NCBI GenBank assembly: GCA_965644315.1 | Contig: CBFFRQ010000032.1 | Span: forward strand, 186,001-250,000 | From: Caecitellus pseudoparvulus | Taxonomy: Eukaryota; Bigyra: Bicosoecida | Reading direction: 5' to 3' | DNA: 64,000 nucleotides | Notes under the pieces: model-generated | Databases searched by the model: none | Seen by the model: only the letters and a program-made list of their open reading frames with translations | What the model was told of the DNA's origin: nothing | Shown: in pieces, positions 10,236 to 21,088 of the stretch | Layout of the letters: the number at the start of each line of letters is the position of its first letter | Numbering within the stretch: position 1 is the stretch's first letter | Position numbers and translations under genes: made by a program

Positions 10236-12743
10236 ATGCTGCGATTTGCATTGTCTCCACTGCACAGGCGCCTGCGGCCTGCAGTTTCAGTCGCGTGGAG
10301 CTTGGCAGCTTTGGGAGCGCAAAGCAATTTCCGCGTTCCAGCAGGCGTTGCTGACGGCCCTCCCTTTTCCACGACGAGCAATGCCCCGCTCCTGGCCACC
10401 ATCCACGCCTACGTATCGAGTGTCCGCAAGCAGCTTCGTCTGGCTGCTTTTGACGCTTCTCCTCGTGATGCAGTGCAGGCAGCTGTCGGCCCGTCAGGCT
10501 GGCGCTCGGTGGGCTTGCTGGATGCAGCTGTGGCCGCCCAAGCAATGACGCAGCACGGCCGCGGAAGCTTGCGAGGGCAGGAGACCTTCGAAGGAATGCT
10601 TGTCCACACAGAGCACCTTCTGCAGGCTCTGCTTGACCAACCCCTCAAGCACTGGTGCATGCATCGCTTGGCACCGGTGGAAGTATCAGCGCTGGTCACG
10701 GCAGGTGTGAGAGAGGCTCCCACGCCACAGGCGCTGGGCCACCTGATAGCAGGCGCCGCAGGCATTGCAGGCGCGCTGAATCGCCTGCCTGACATGCTCC
10801 CTCGCGACCTGGCGCTGTACAGGGCTCTCAACTCCCTACTCACACGGGTGTGTGCGCCTGTGAGCAGGTCAGCTGCATCTGCCCGCGCCTGGCGAGAGGG
10901 TGTGGCTTGTCAACCAGAAGTCATGCAGCATGCAGTTGCACTGGCGTTTCGCCTGGTGGCCAGTGGAGCTTGGAGTGATGCCGCCATGGCGGGCCTGGGG
11001 GGCTGCCTCGACACCTTCATCCGTCGGACGGCCCAGCGGCTGCAAGAACATGCTGCAAGGTCAAAGGAGGCCTCCTTGCCTGAGTTTGGTCTGGTGGACA
11101 TCAGCACGGCAATGGAGGGGGCCCATGTGCTGTGCGCGGCAGGTGCTCCCAACGCACTGTCTCCTGCCGGGTGGGCGGGGTTGCTGGACCTCGCATCGCA
11201 CTTGCAGCAGACGTCAGTCCCAGCCAAGCTGTCCTCGGTGACTCGCCAGGAAGTGGGCAGCTCTGCACAGCAGGCATGGTTTGGCTCGGCAGCTGCGTCT
11301 GCCAGTGTGGAGGACGTGTGGGACGTAGAGGATGTGCGCGCTGCCAGTGACGGCGCAGAGCCTGAAGTCCTGGGCGCATGGAACGACCTGCTGGCGAGCA
11401 CCGAGTCACTGGGCACGGCAGAGGACATGGCTCTCGCCAAGGCAGCCCCACTTCCTCAGTTGCCCCGTGTCCCCAGCACTGCGCCGGCTGCCGCCTGGAG
11501 CCGACTGTACTCCGACACCAAGCCACGCACAGACCCCCTGACGGCTGCCCGTGCATCGGCGCACCACGTGCTGCTGTTCCTGCAGCACGTTCCTGTAGAC
11601 AACTTGGCAGAGGTGGCGGTCATGGCACGCGCTCTCTCTGCGCAGCGCTGCTTCGGGGAAGCCGCCCAGGCGCAGGCTGGCCCAGGGAGCAGCACACCCG
11701 CATCACAGGCCGCCCTGCTGGAGGCAGCGCGCATGGCACACCTGCAGCCTCCACACGCCCTGGCACTGCGGGACAGTGCTGTGGCGCACACCAGTGCAGA
11801 GACCTCTGGCGCTCGTCTGGCAGCCCAGGCGATGCCCCAAGGCCGCAGACGACGACCCGCGCACGCTCACAGGACAGCCACAGCGCACACGCCATGCTTG
11901 GCTGGTGGCTACCCAGTGGCAGCGGTGTGGCAGGCCCCTGTGCGGGCAGCTGTGGAGCTGGTGCACGCTGGCACGCATGCGCAGCGACGTCCCGACACGG
12001 CAGCTGACTTGCAGTGGGTCGCCCCACACAGCCCTCTGCACGAAGAGCGCCGTCGCTGCCGCGCGCGCCAGTTGGCAAGCGAAGCCACCGCTCGTCAGGC
12101 AGCAGCCACGCCCGGCGTGCCCCAGGCTCGCGCCCTGGACTACGGTGTGCCGCTGGCTGCTCTGCTAGGGCAGGCGGGGGGAGCTGCCGGGCCGTCACAG
12201 GCTTCGCAGCAGCTACAGCTGCCCAAGGCCAGTCGACGCAGCTGGAAGGCGCTTGGTACACCTGGCACTCCCAGGCAACTGCACCATGCACCGCCACCGG
12301 CTGTCTGCGCTGTTGACTGTGCAGCCTTGCCTGCCATCGGCGATTCAGCGCGAGATGCAAGCCAGCCCTCTCTCCTCACGCCCCTTGCCCCGCCAGCTGC
12401 CCCTTCCAGCTCTGCGCTGGGACTGCAGCGGGAGGCGGCACTCCAAGCTGGGCGCAGCGCCGCGCAGACGTCCCTGGCTGGCTGGACTGCGGCGCTGCCC
12501 CCTGCCGTCGGCAAGGACGTCGCCTCCACGGGCTTGGAGAGTGCGGAGGTCGCCTTCCTCGCAGAGCGTGCGCGGGTGCTGGAGCCCTTCACTGCCCTGC
12601 GCCGGAGGGTTCAACTGGCGCAAGGCCTGCACGTCGTGTCCCTCCCTGTGGACGCCTGGCGCTCCATCTCCGCACGCCGCAGGGCAGCCTACCTTCGTAT
12701 GCTGCTGCCAGATGCGCTGCACGGCTCGGGTCACAAGCACTGA
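10236..12743 (+). CDS. RAP-domain protein, probably mitochondrial RNA metabolism, 835 aa
   Basis: The start is taken at ATG 10236 because it opens with MLRFALSPLHRRLRPAVSV, an Arg-rich amphipathic stretch typical of a mitochondrial presequence; the frame is open upstream to 9954 but without presequence character. The body is helical and Ala/Leu-rich, followed by a Pro/Ala/Gln-rich stretch of low complexity (about 11,800-12,500). The last 60 residues fit a RAP domain: ERARVLEPFTALRRRVQLA, then G-LHVVSLPVDAWRSI and RRAAYLRMLL. RAP proteins (FASTK and OPR relatives) bind and process organellar RNA. About 280 bp of non-coding sequence separates it from the kinase gene, and it converges on the next gene with a 55-bp gap. 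Target RNA unknown. Confidence 0.7.
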   Translation: MLRFALSPLHRRLRPAVSVAWSLAALGAQSNFRVPAGVADGPPFSTTSNAPLLATIHAYVSSVRKQLRLAAFDASPRDAVQAAVGPSGWRSVGLLDAAVAAQAMTQHGRGSLRGQETFEGMLVHTEHLLQALLDQPLKHWCMHRLAPVEVSALVTAGVREAPTPQALGHLIAGAAGIAGALNRLPDMLPRDLALYRALNSLLTRVCAPVSRSAASARAWREGVACQPEVMQHAVALAFRLVASGAWSDAAMAGLGGCLDTFIRRTAQRLQEHAARSKEASLPEFGLVDISTAMEGAHVLCAAGAPNALSPAGWAGLLDLASHLQQTSVPAKLSSVTRQEVGSSAQQAWFGSAAASASVEDVWDVEDVRAASDGAEPEVLGAWNDLLASTESLGTAEDMALAKAAPLPQLPRVPSTAPAAAWSRLYSDTKPRTDPLTAARASAHHVLLFLQHVPVDNLAEVAVMARALSAQRCFGEAAQAQAGPGSSTPASQAALLEAARMAHLQPPHALALRDSAVAHTSAETSGARLAAQAMPQGRRRRPAHAHRTATAHTPCLAGGYPVAAVWQAPVRAAVELVHAGTHAQRRPDTAADLQWVAPHSPLHEERRRCRARQLASEATARQAAATPGVPQARALDYGVPLAALLGQAGGAAGPSQASQQLQLPKASRRSWKALGTPGTPRQLHHAPPPAVCAVDCAALPAIGDSARDASQPSLLTPLAPPAAPSSSALGLQREAALQAGRSAAQTSLAGWTAALPPAVGKDVASTGLESAEVAFLAERARVLEPFTALRRRVQLAQGLHVVSLPVDAWRSISARRRAAYLRMLLPDALHGSGHKH

Positions 12744-12798
12744 TCCGCCAAGTCGATGGAATGCATTGCCGTGCCACCTGGGCAGGGGAAGCAAGGCT

Positions 12799-15700
12799 CT
12801 ACTCCGCTGGCTGCTGCAACATACCCTGCAGCGCCTTCCAGAGGCCTGCACTCCAGGCCCCTAGCGCTTGAGCATGGGGCCCAAGCGCCCCCACTGCCGA
12901 CGTCAAGTGCCGTGACACAGCCTCCGACGCAGCTGCTGTCTTCTTCACCTGCCGCCCCAACCAAGCGCCTGCGACGTGCCCAGCAGAGGCCAGCGCTGAA
13001 GGGGCACCTGCCGAGCTGGTCGCAGACGACGCGTGGGTGGACCACTGCCCCGCCCACGCAACAGGCGCTTCCCGCTCCCAACGAAAAGCTGGGAGGAGCG
13101 TGGACAGGCCACTGGACGGAGGGCCATCAGTCGTCGCCGGGGTGCTGGAGGGCAAGTGGATGTGCAAGCGGCAGTGGGGCTGGAGGCTGACTGCCAAGTG
13201 CTCGGGTGTGTGGCGTGCGGCAGGCTTCGAAGGGGCGGCACCGGCTGGCTGAGGGACACCTGCTGCCTGGGGTCCAGCCGCCTTGTGCAGGCGAACACTG
13301 GCACCCCACGCATCAGGCTGCAAGGATACGTGTACGTGTGGCACGGCGAGGGAAATGGACGTGTGGGTACTAGTGGCAGCTTGCAGTGCCTTGGCCGTCG
13401 CCAGGTCGTGCGCTGGGCCAAGTATGGCTTGGCCCAGGGGCAAGTTGACTTGCCTTGGCGCGACCGGGGACACCTGTGCGAACTGCAGAGCGGGGTGGGG
13501 CAACTGTCCCCGCAGTGGCTCCGAGGTGCTCGCAGGCGCACACTGCAGCAGGGCGTGCACTCGGTGAGCGGGGCCTGCCTTGGTAGGGTCTCGAAGGTGC
13601 GCGAGGGAGGGGGTGAGGGCCAGGACGTGGCCACCTTGCGGCAGTTCCACTCCACACAAGGTTACTGTCCCAAGGCTCTCACCCCCCTCACACACGTTGA
13701 ACTGCGCGAGGTTCAGCGCCAAGCTGGAGATGCTGGCCACGACCCCGTTCCGAGACGCCTCAAATGAAGCATGCACGCGAGAATCCGCCCTCACGACCGG
13801 GGCGGCTGCTGCCTCACCCTCCGCACCCGCAGCTGTCGCTGGGAGGGGAGGAGCTAGAGTTGACAGGTCGTCGCTGGACGGCCTGCGACCATGGTGGCCC
13901 TCGTTTACTCGGACGCCCTTGCCCAGTCCGCCAGGCAGGTCCGCCTCGGAGGGCACGAGCAATACATCCACACTGCACGCAACTGCCACGCACTGCACCT
14001 GGCAGACTGTCCGGGCCGTTGATGGGCCGGTGCCCATCCGGGCAGCGTGAGAAGCTGCCAGCTGCTGCACTGGCGCGCTGGCTGCAGTGGCGGCGGAGGC
14101 TACGGAAGGAACCGCTGCCGTGGCGCGAGGTGGGCCCATAGTTACGATGGTCGGAGGTTGCAGGCTCAGACGCTGCCTGCGTGGCACTCCAGCCCATGCC
14201 AGCGTGCTGGCCGGTGCATGGCCGTACCTGTGCGTGCGAAGTGCGGCCGGCAACACGCAAGCAAAAGCCGAGCAGCTGACCGGTACGCCCGCGCTGTCAC
14301 CACCTGCCAGTGTGTGCAGCGGGTGTTGCGCACCATCTGCACAGGGGACACTGAACGTGGCATGTGCCGCCCCGTCCTCGCTGGCAGCCCCGCCTGTTGC
14401 CGCCGGGAAATAGTCCGCTCTCAGTTGCAGGGCGGCTGTCATTGCTCCGGTGGGCTCCTCGGGCCTCCCCAGAGCTGGAGCATCTGACGGAGCCGTAGGG
14501 GGCTTCATAGGAACGGCCTTCTGCTCAGCGCTGGATCTGCTTGCCAAGACCTGTGCCAGCCCGCCGGGGATGCAGGCTGCCGCAATGCTGCCGGCGGGGG
14601 ATGGATCCACCGCCGCGCTCTGAGGCCAGCGCAGGCGAACCCCCCCCCCTCTCGCAGGTGCCAAGGTGCTCGCTCCCTCAGCGGGCTTCGAGCCACTGGC
14701 CAAGTGCTTCACACAAGCGAGCAGCGCCGTGGCAGAGGCAGGCGTCATCGCCGCCAGGAGATGCCCACCCCGCAAGAATATGCTTGTGAGGTACCGCCCC
14801 TCGAAGCCCCTGACCGCTTCGTACACAATGCTACAGTGCAGAGACGACAATGTCATGCACTGTGTGGGGGCCAAGGACGCAAACCAAGCAGCCAAGGAGC
14901 CCTCGGCCTGCACGTGGCGATGCAGCATGGATGCCAGGGACTGCCCGTCAAGTACTGGCACGGCGAGGTGCGATAGCCGCGCCTCATTCACTGCCAGAGT
15001 GTAGGAAGCTCCTGCTTGAGTGTCGTCCGCTGCCAGTGGCGTCAGCACCTCCAGGGTGGCGGAGTCCAGGGTCAACAGAGCGCCTCGCCCAGCTGGGCCG
15101 GTGAAGAGCAATGGGCATCCACGGGCGGTCAGTGACACAAGCAGCGGCGACGTTGGCCCAGCTGCAGACTGCACACCATCAGGCGGAACTGCCACCGACT
15201 TGGAGGGCAGCACGCCTGGTAGGGCAGCAAGCAGGGGCTGTAGCCACTGCTCATCGTGCACATCCAGCAGCAGGACCTCCTCCAGAGCCACCACCACATG
15301 ACTGCCTTCGGGAATGCCTTGCCCAGCAGCAGGCGTGGAACCGAGCTGCAGCCGCACAGCTGCCTCGCAAGTGTCCGACTGACGGTGGCCACCCCCCTGT
15401 GCGATGAGGCTGCCTGAGTGAGCCAGTGTGAACCCCCCGGCTGATGCACGCCAAGATGGGGACACTGTCGCGGCCCGCCCTGCTGACACTCTGGGAGGTG
15501 CCGCAGCGGGGTCGAAGGGGGTGTGTGGCGCACTTTCTGGCAGGTATTCCCCCTGCAGGATGGACTGCACGAGGACATGTGACAGTGTCAAGTCGTAAAG
15601 TGCGTCGGCCACGCCCAAACAGAGAGCCGCACCTGGCCCTGCCTCCTGTGCAACGAGGGGTGGTGCCACGCACTGCACGCTTACCCGCTGTGACGCGATG

Positions 15701-18486
15701 CGGTAAGCCGTGACACTGCGAATGGCGCTGGACTTGGTCGGTCTGGCTGCCTTTTGCGCCAGTGCTGCGCGGAGGGCTCGGATGTGCGGCATGGCGGCAT
15801 CCGCCAGTCCTCGTGCCGAAGCCATGTTCAGTGTCACTTGCACTTGGGAAGGCTGGATGAGCCAGGAGTATTCCAAGTCCACTGCAGGGCTCCCAGGTGC
15901 CAAGTCAGGGAGTTTTGCCCGAAGGCAGAACAGGTTGGGAACAGGGCTGCCACTTGGTCCATGCTGGGACACGCCGGAGGGCAGTGACAGAGTTGCGCTG
16001 GCAGCTTTGGCACCAGCTTGGTTCGAGAGCACGACATGAGCCTCATCCAGCGTCACAGCCACGAGCACGGCCCTGGACGTGCCACCACACACGCGAAGGC
16101 CGTGCACAGCGGCCTTCACAGTGCCCACTCCCTGCCCCAGACACGTGGCGGTGACAGGCTTCCCCAGCGAGACCCCCCAACGAAGGGATGGGTGCAAGAT
16201 GTCCTCCACTGGCGCTTCAGACAATGGCCAGGCAGCAACGAGGGCTTGCGCTGTCTCCACCACACAGACTACGTCGGGCACTTGCGCCACAAGGTTCAGC
16301 TCGCGATGCACCACCACATCCAGCCGCCACTGCTGTGCGCCTATGGCGTCACCGGGAGGAGCGAGGGAGAGAGAGATGGCGTGCGGTAGGCCAGGCACAT
16401 GCGGGGCGGACAGGATGTCGGCGGCGTGAGCGCCCACTGCCCCCCCTGCAGCCCGCCAGGCGGAGACGCAGACGTCCCCGACGCCGATCGTGAGCAGGGG
16501 TAGACTTGCCTGCGCAGTCTGGGCTAGCGCGGCTCGCGCACTGATGTACTTCAGCTTTGCGCACAGTGGGGCCGCGTTCAGCTCCAGCTCCAGCACAGAA
16601 ACGGCTAAAAAAATGCCAGGCTGCCACTTTTCAGGTGCGGCGGGGGGCGACGATGCCGCCGAATCTGCAGCAGTGGCTTCGGAAACTCCTGTGTCTGCCT
16701 GCTGCGCTGGCTCAAAGGCTGACATGGCTTGCAGGCCTGCCTGCACGCGCTCTTGAGCAGCAAATGCCCCTGCCTCAATGCTGGGAAGGTAGTCCGGTGA
16801 AAAGGAGTGCTCGAGCTCGACGCGGCTGCCGCGCCGCTGCTGTGGCGTGGGCTTGGCGATTGGGGGGGGTGCTTCACTGGACTCCTGCACGGGGCGCAGG
16901 GACGAGAGGAAGGAGGCAGCAGCTGCAGTTTCAGCCACCGCCTCCTTCGCTGCGACACCTCGCCCCGCGCCGGCGCTAGCGCTTGGCGTGCTGCTTCCAG
17001 GCTCGTCAGCACCGGGCTCCGGCCAAAACCCACTGCGAGCTAGCTGCAGCCGCACTGCTGACCAGGACTGGGAAATGTGGGGGGGTGCGATCGGCGCTGG
17101 TTCGGGGTCCGGGCTGGCTTCCCGCAGCTCGCCGTGCACGTCTGGAAGGCTGGACAGGAAGCCAGACACAGCCACTGCCTCCTGGGGTGGCGGCGTGTCC
17201 TCTGTGCCGGGCTGCCCCAGCACGTCCCCTGCCAGGGCCAGCGAGTGCAGGAGGCTGGAGCCTGCGGCAGTGCGAAAGGATGCGGCAAGGGAGGCCTGCA
17301 CGGCCGACAGCTGGGCTGGGGAGGGTGTCTCGCCTGTCAAGCCCTGTGCAACGCTCTGCAGATCATGCTGCAGGGACGCCGCGAGGTCTATCCTGTACAC
17401 CTCACGGCCGCCGCTCGCCCGGGAGGCAGCAGCGCTGCTGGGACTGAGTGGGCTGCTGGGGCCGGTGGAAGGCGGTGTGGTGGAAACCGGTGAGTCAAAG
17501 CCACCCTCGCTCCACTGTGCCGTCGCAAACATGTCCATGGGGGAGGCTGCATCCAAAGCATGTCGTACTGACGCTGCTAATGGGCTTGCCAGGGAGGGCG
17601 GGGCGGGCGCTGCGTGAAGAATCCTGTGCAGGGCCTTGACGTTGCCTGGAGTCAGGTGCAGGTTGATGCTGGGCAGGTTCAGCTCCACATCCACCCTGGA
17701 CGAAGCCCGCTCCGCAGTGGGGGCTGTGTGGGTGAGGAGGGCCTCCGCCGAGCCAGTCATGTTCAGCAGGCGCCCCTCCCCTTCCACAGACTGGCTCAAG
17801 ACCTGTACCGAGAAGCCCTGGCCCAGCAGCAAGCGCCACTTGGAGCGCAGGCAGGTGATAGGCTGCTGTGACATAGACAGGAACTGCTCGTGCAGCATGG
17901 ACGCCCCCATGGCTGACGATGGCGCCTGGGGGGGCGGCACAGTCGCCAGCTCGCGCACCTGCAACAGTGCGCTGGAGCATTCAGGAATGACGAGGACCAG
18001 GCTGCCAGCTGGAGACTTCAAGCGAATGCGAGAGTTCCTCAATGTGACCCTCAGCTGCCGCAGGGCAGCATCGATGGTGCTTTGCAGCATGGCCAGGATC
18101 GGGCCAGCTGCCGAGCTGCCTGGCGGTGCAGCGTCGCTGGCACCTGAGCCAGCAGGTTTGGTTTGGGCAGCATGTGTGGCCGTCGTCGAGGGGGCGATGC
18201 GCAGCTCGACATCCAAGTTGTCAACCGAAATACTTAGGTCTGCAGACACTGTGAGCTTCTGCAAACGAGCAGATGTGACTTGGATGGGGGCTGGGGCTGG
18301 GATGAGTGCCTGCAGAGCCGGGCTGTGAAACGCTAGGCCTTCCACCAGGCCACTGCCGCTATCTGGGCAGATGGACACTGCTGAGCTGGGAAGCGGCTCT
18401 AGCAGCAGGGATCCTATGGAGGAGGCGACGACATAGTGAAACGCCTTGCGCTTGAGCTCTGTGCTGAGCCCGACAAGCCACTCCAT
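12799..18486 (-). CDS. ATG2-like: Chorein-N (ATG2-like) bridge lipid-transfer protein, 1,895 aa
   Basis: A single open frame starts at MEWLVGLSTELKRKAF and runs 1,895 residues without a stop. The N-terminal 100 residues follow the chorein/VPS13/ATG2 pattern: membrane-proximal amphipathic helix, then L-N-like spacing (LVEGLAFHSPALQAL), P-I-V-T-S-ARLQKLTV, then SISVDNLDVELRIAP. The order and spacing fit ATG2 better than VPS13. The rest alternates beta-rich stretches with long Ala/Ser/Pro-rich disordered inserts, as expected for a hydrophobic-groove lipid channel. The C-terminus has Ala-rich amphipathic helices (about the last 70 residues) that could bind membrane. ATG2 moves phospholipid from ER to the growing autophagosome. 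Family membership rests on the N-terminus alone; I do not see the ATG2 CAD-tip motif. VPS13-like is the alternative. Confidence 0.6.
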   Translation of the reverse strand: MEWLVGLSTELKRKAFHYVVASSIGSLLLEPLPSSAVSICPDSGSGLVEGLAFHSPALQALIPAPAPIQVTSARLQKLTVSADLSISVDNLDVELRIAPSTTATHAAQTKPAGSGASDAAPPGSSAAGPILAMLQSTIDAALRQLRVTLRNSRIRLKSPAGSLVLVIPECSSALLQVRELATVPPPQAPSSAMGASMLHEQFLSMSQQPITCLRSKWRLLLGQGFSVQVLSQSVEGEGRLLNMTGSAEALLTHTAPTAERASSRVDVELNLPSINLHLTPGNVKALHRILHAAPAPPSLASPLAASVRHALDAASPMDMFATAQWSEGGFDSPVSTTPPSTGPSSPLSPSSAAASRASGGREVYRIDLAASLQHDLQSVAQGLTGETPSPAQLSAVQASLAASFRTAAGSSLLHSLALAGDVLGQPGTEDTPPPQEAVAVSGFLSSLPDVHGELREASPDPEPAPIAPPHISQSWSAVRLQLARSGFWPEPGADEPGSSTPSASAGAGRGVAAKEAVAETAAAASFLSSLRPVQESSEAPPPIAKPTPQQRRGSRVELEHSFSPDYLPSIEAGAFAAQERVQAGLQAMSAFEPAQQADTGVSEATAADSAASSPPAAPEKWQPGIFLAVSVLELELNAAPLCAKLKYISARAALAQTAQASLPLLTIGVGDVCVSAWRAAGGAVGAHAADILSAPHVPGLPHAISLSLAPPGDAIGAQQWRLDVVVHRELNLVAQVPDVVCVVETAQALVAAWPLSEAPVEDILHPSLRWGVSLGKPVTATCLGQGVGTVKAAVHGLRVCGGTSRAVLVAVTLDEAHVVLSNQAGAKAASATLSLPSGVSQHGPSGSPVPNLFCLRAKLPDLAPGSPAVDLEYSWLIQPSQVQVTLNMASARGLADAAMPHIRALRAALAQKAARPTKSSAIRSVTAYRIASQRVSVQCVAPPLVAQEAGPGAALCLGVADALYDLTLSHVLVQSILQGEYLPESAPHTPFDPAAAPPRVSAGRAATVSPSWRASAGGFTLAHSGSLIAQGGGHRQSDTCEAAVRLQLGSTPAAGQGIPEGSHVVVALEEVLLLDVHDEQWLQPLLAALPGVLPSKSVAVPPDGVQSAAGPTSPLLVSLTARGCPLLFTGPAGRGALLTLDSATLEVLTPLAADDTQAGASYTLAVNEARLSHLAVPVLDGQSLASMLHRHVQAEGSLAAWFASLAPTQCMTLSSLHCSIVYEAVRGFEGRYLTSIFLRGGHLLAAMTPASATALLACVKHLASGSKPAEGASTLAPARGGGVRLRWPQSAAVDPSPAGSIAAACIPGGLAQVLASRSSAEQKAVPMKPPTAPSDAPALGRPEEPTGAMTAALQLRADYFPAATGGAASEDGAAHATFSVPCADGAQHPLHTLAGGDSAGVPVSCSAFACVLPAALRTHRYGHAPASTLAWAGVPRRQRLSLQPPTIVTMGPPRATAAVPSVASAATAASAPVQQLAASHAARMGTGPSTARTVCQVQCVAVACSVDVLLVPSEADLPGGLGKGVRVNEGHHGRRPSSDDLSTLAPPLPATAAGAEGEAAAAPVVRADSRVHASFEASRNGVVASISSLALNLAQFNVCEGGESLGTVTLCGVELPQGGHVLALTPSLAHLRDPTKAGPAHRVHALLQCAPASTSEPLRGQLPHPALQFAQVSPVAPRQVNLPLGQAILGPAHDLATAKALQAATSTHTSISLAVPHVHVSLQPDAWGASVRLHKAAGPQAAGVPQPAGAAPSKPAARHTPEHLAVSLQPHCRLHIHLPSSTPATTDGPPSSGLSTLLPAFRWEREAPVAWAGQWSTHASSATSSAGAPSALASAGHVAGAWLGRQVKKTAAASEAVSRHLTSAVGALGPHAQALGAWSAGLWKALQGMLQQPAE

Positions 18487-18626
18487 CAGCGTTTCAGATT
18501 CACCGTGAAACGCGAGGAAGGCGCAGGAGGCCAGCCACGGAACTGCAAGACGAGTGGGCCGTCAAAGGCCGGTACGAAGCGCAGAGGGGGGGCATGAATT
18601 CTTCAAGTTAGCCTAGTGTCGTACCC

Positions 18627-20218
18627 TCATTTTGCCCGGGCCATGTGCATGCCGCCCTCATGTGCCTTGCGTGGGCTGCCAGAGCGTGAGGCCAAGCCGC
18701 CCTTGGCAAAACTTCCGCCAAGCGAGGCGCCTGCCTGGCCCCCATACCGTGAGAGCCCCCCCCACGAAGCAGCCATGCTAGAGGGCGGGGGGTAGCTTCC
18801 AACAATCGCACCAGCCCCGGCGATGGGGATGCTGCTACTGGCGTGTGTGTGGGCAGGTGGCTTGCGGGGCGTCGTGGCGAAGACGTCAGACAGGGACTTC
18901 TTCAGCACATCCACGTTGTAGGCCACCAATCCCCGTTGCTCCAAAGCATCTGTGCAAAGGGAATTGAGTGTGAACGACGGACTTCTCTGCGTTTCGCCCG
19001 GCCCAAGGTACGCACCCTGCTTCAGCAAGCACACGACGGCCACAGATGGCGACACCTGGCGCAGGAACAGCGCCATGCCATTTCCCAGACAAATGGAGCT
19101 CTCGCTCTGAGAGTCGAACGCGAACGACTCTGCGAAGTCGCTGAAGGGGCCCGCCTCTTCCTGTAGCACAGCCGTGGAAGTGGGCCCCGTGCCGCCTCCG
19201 TTAATGCTGCCTGTGTCGGCCAGTGCCCCCGGCGGCGCGGCCACGTCATCCAAGTCCTCTGGCGGTGGGCCGTAAATGCACGAGATGTCTACGATGACGT
19301 CCAGCATGTCAGAGCACAGCTCGTGGGTGTGCTCGTCCATGGGCGACGAGTCCGTTGCGAGGTACAGCTTGGACACGACGTCGCACAAGAACGCCTTCTC
19401 GGCATCGCACATGCGCACAAAGGTGTCCAGCAGCCCAACAAGAGTTGGGAGCTGCGGCAGCATCTTCTGCACCACCCGGGAGAAGGCCTCAAAGACGCTG
19501 TGGTCATAGATGGAGGTCTGGTGGTACGTGAGCATGTGGGACAGCACACCACCCGCCATGAGCTCTTGCTCGACTTGACCCTGGAAGCGTGCATGGGACT
19601 CTGTGCGTGGATAGGCAGTAGGGAGAGCGGTGCACGGCAGTGGCAGAGCCCTGGCCCAAAGCCTGCTCACCTGCTCGGTGCTCCATTGACTGGAACAAGT
19701 CACCGTCCATCTTGTGCACAAAGACCTCAATAGGGACGTCTGGGGCCATGGTGCTTGCTTTCAGCACGATGGAATGCAGCAGCTCGATTGCGTGCGTGTA
19801 GGGGGCATCCTGAGCGTCCATGACGAAGACGATGGCCGAGGCGCGGGCGAAGAGCTCCTCCTCGGTGAACTGGCGCCCATCGACGATGGCGCCTTCTGCG
19901 CAAGGAGAGAGGCAAGGGCACCAAAGACATCCTCAACGTGTCACGCTTTGCGTCAGGTGTCAGGCTTAGCGTCGCACCTTCCATGGGGTAGTCTCCAGGG
20001 AAGTCCCAGATCTCCAGCTTGGCCCAGGAGTTGTACGCCAGCAGCTTCACCTCAGGGCCAGGAGCCGCGGGGTCCGAGCCAGTGGCAGTCAGAAAGAGAG
20101 TCTCATGAGGTGACATCTTGTGGAACACAACGCGTTGGATCGAAGTCTTCCCAGACCTGCGGGTGGCCGAGACAAGCATGGCGGCCGTAGTGCAGTGCAC
20201 TTGGGCGAGGTGGGACAT
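18627..20218 (-). CDS. RagC/D: RagC/D-type (Gtr2) small GTPase, 479 aa
   Basis: Three exons: 20218-19978, 19895-19671 and 19600-18627 (introns 82 and 70 bp; GTGCGA and GTGAGC donors). Hallmarks of RagC/D: RRSGKTSIQRVVFHKMSPHETLFL (P-loop and switch I), EIWDFPG (G3), VFVHKMDGD (G4), TSIYDHSVFEAFSRVVQ (G5 side), and the roadblock-like C-terminal domain with VVSKLYLATDSSP. Rag heterodimers recruit TORC1 to lysosomes on amino-acid signals. The first Gly of the P-loop (GxxxxGK) is Ala18 here. There is an insertion between WDFPG and the next strand where other Rags have QMDFFDPTFDYE; this part is short (DYPMEEGAIVDGRQF). A Ser/Gly-rich tail of about 90 residues follows the roadblock domain. Confidence 0.93.
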
Positions 20219-21088
20219 GCTCGCCCACACACCTGTGTGCGCCTACAAGCAGGACAGTTTTAACATTCTTCGGTTTCCCTGGATCCGATGTGTGTTGGCG
20301 CCTGGAATCAGTCCCCAAGCGCTCTGCCCCGCTGCAGTGAAAAGGGAAAGGATGGTGCACTGGTGCGCACGGCGGACAGGCGGAAGCTTGCCTTACCCAG
20401 ACACTTGCTGCTGACCACCATCCACGGGGGGCTGGTAGTACCTGCCACTAATGTCCGCTTCCGCCATATCCAGCGCTCTGCCCACGGCCTGATACGAGGC
20501 TTACCACAACGAACGGCAGATTTTCTCGATCCTGCGAAAGCAAACCCGGCACGAGGCTGCGAAAGTGCCGCGGCGGCTAATTTTCGATTGAATCACAATG
20601 GAAAGCTCAGTACAAGGGCGGTATTTCCGTGCTACGTTGTAGGTCAGCCACTTAGTTTTGCCGCAGTCAAGTGTCTTCGAGTAGCCAGGTGGCAGTGGCA
20701 GAACAGACCCTCAGCCGGCAGCAACGCTACAGGGGCTGACAAATGTTTGCTATGCAGGCTTGAAAACGAAGGGAGCGGCTGCCTCGAGCCATCTTGCGAG
20801 CTGTGCGCAACTGGGAAGCTCAGGACCATTCATTCGACTGAAAAGGACTCCGCCCAAGCGCAGTCCGCGAGGGTCCTCCACATTCTCTTTGATTCAAAGC
20901 ATGGGCCACCTGCAGCATGTTGCAGTAGCTCAAAAGAGGGGTGCAGAACTCCAAAGCATCCTCTTCAGGGGCTGAAAGGTGGACAAGGGAACGGCCTGGA
21001 GGCTCTCAGGCCTGACTGTCGTCACTGCGCGTTCCCGTTGACGCGCTTCTCCAGCTACACTGACGTGGGGGTCACAGAAGCCCGAGGC
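20219..21088. promoter_or_regulatory. Divergent intergenic region, 870 bp
   Basis: This lies between the RagC/D start and the signal peptide of the giant receptor. The receptor frame happens to be open from 20288, but the 267 extra codons contain no domain and would bury the signal peptide, so I treat them as non-coding or 5' UTR. A more AT-rich patch occurs near 20570-20640. No RNA gene or repeat was recognised. Confidence 0.4.

Noticed and set aside
20288-21088. 267-codon N-terminal extension of the giant receptor
   Set aside because: No domain is seen and the signal peptide at 21089 would be internal.
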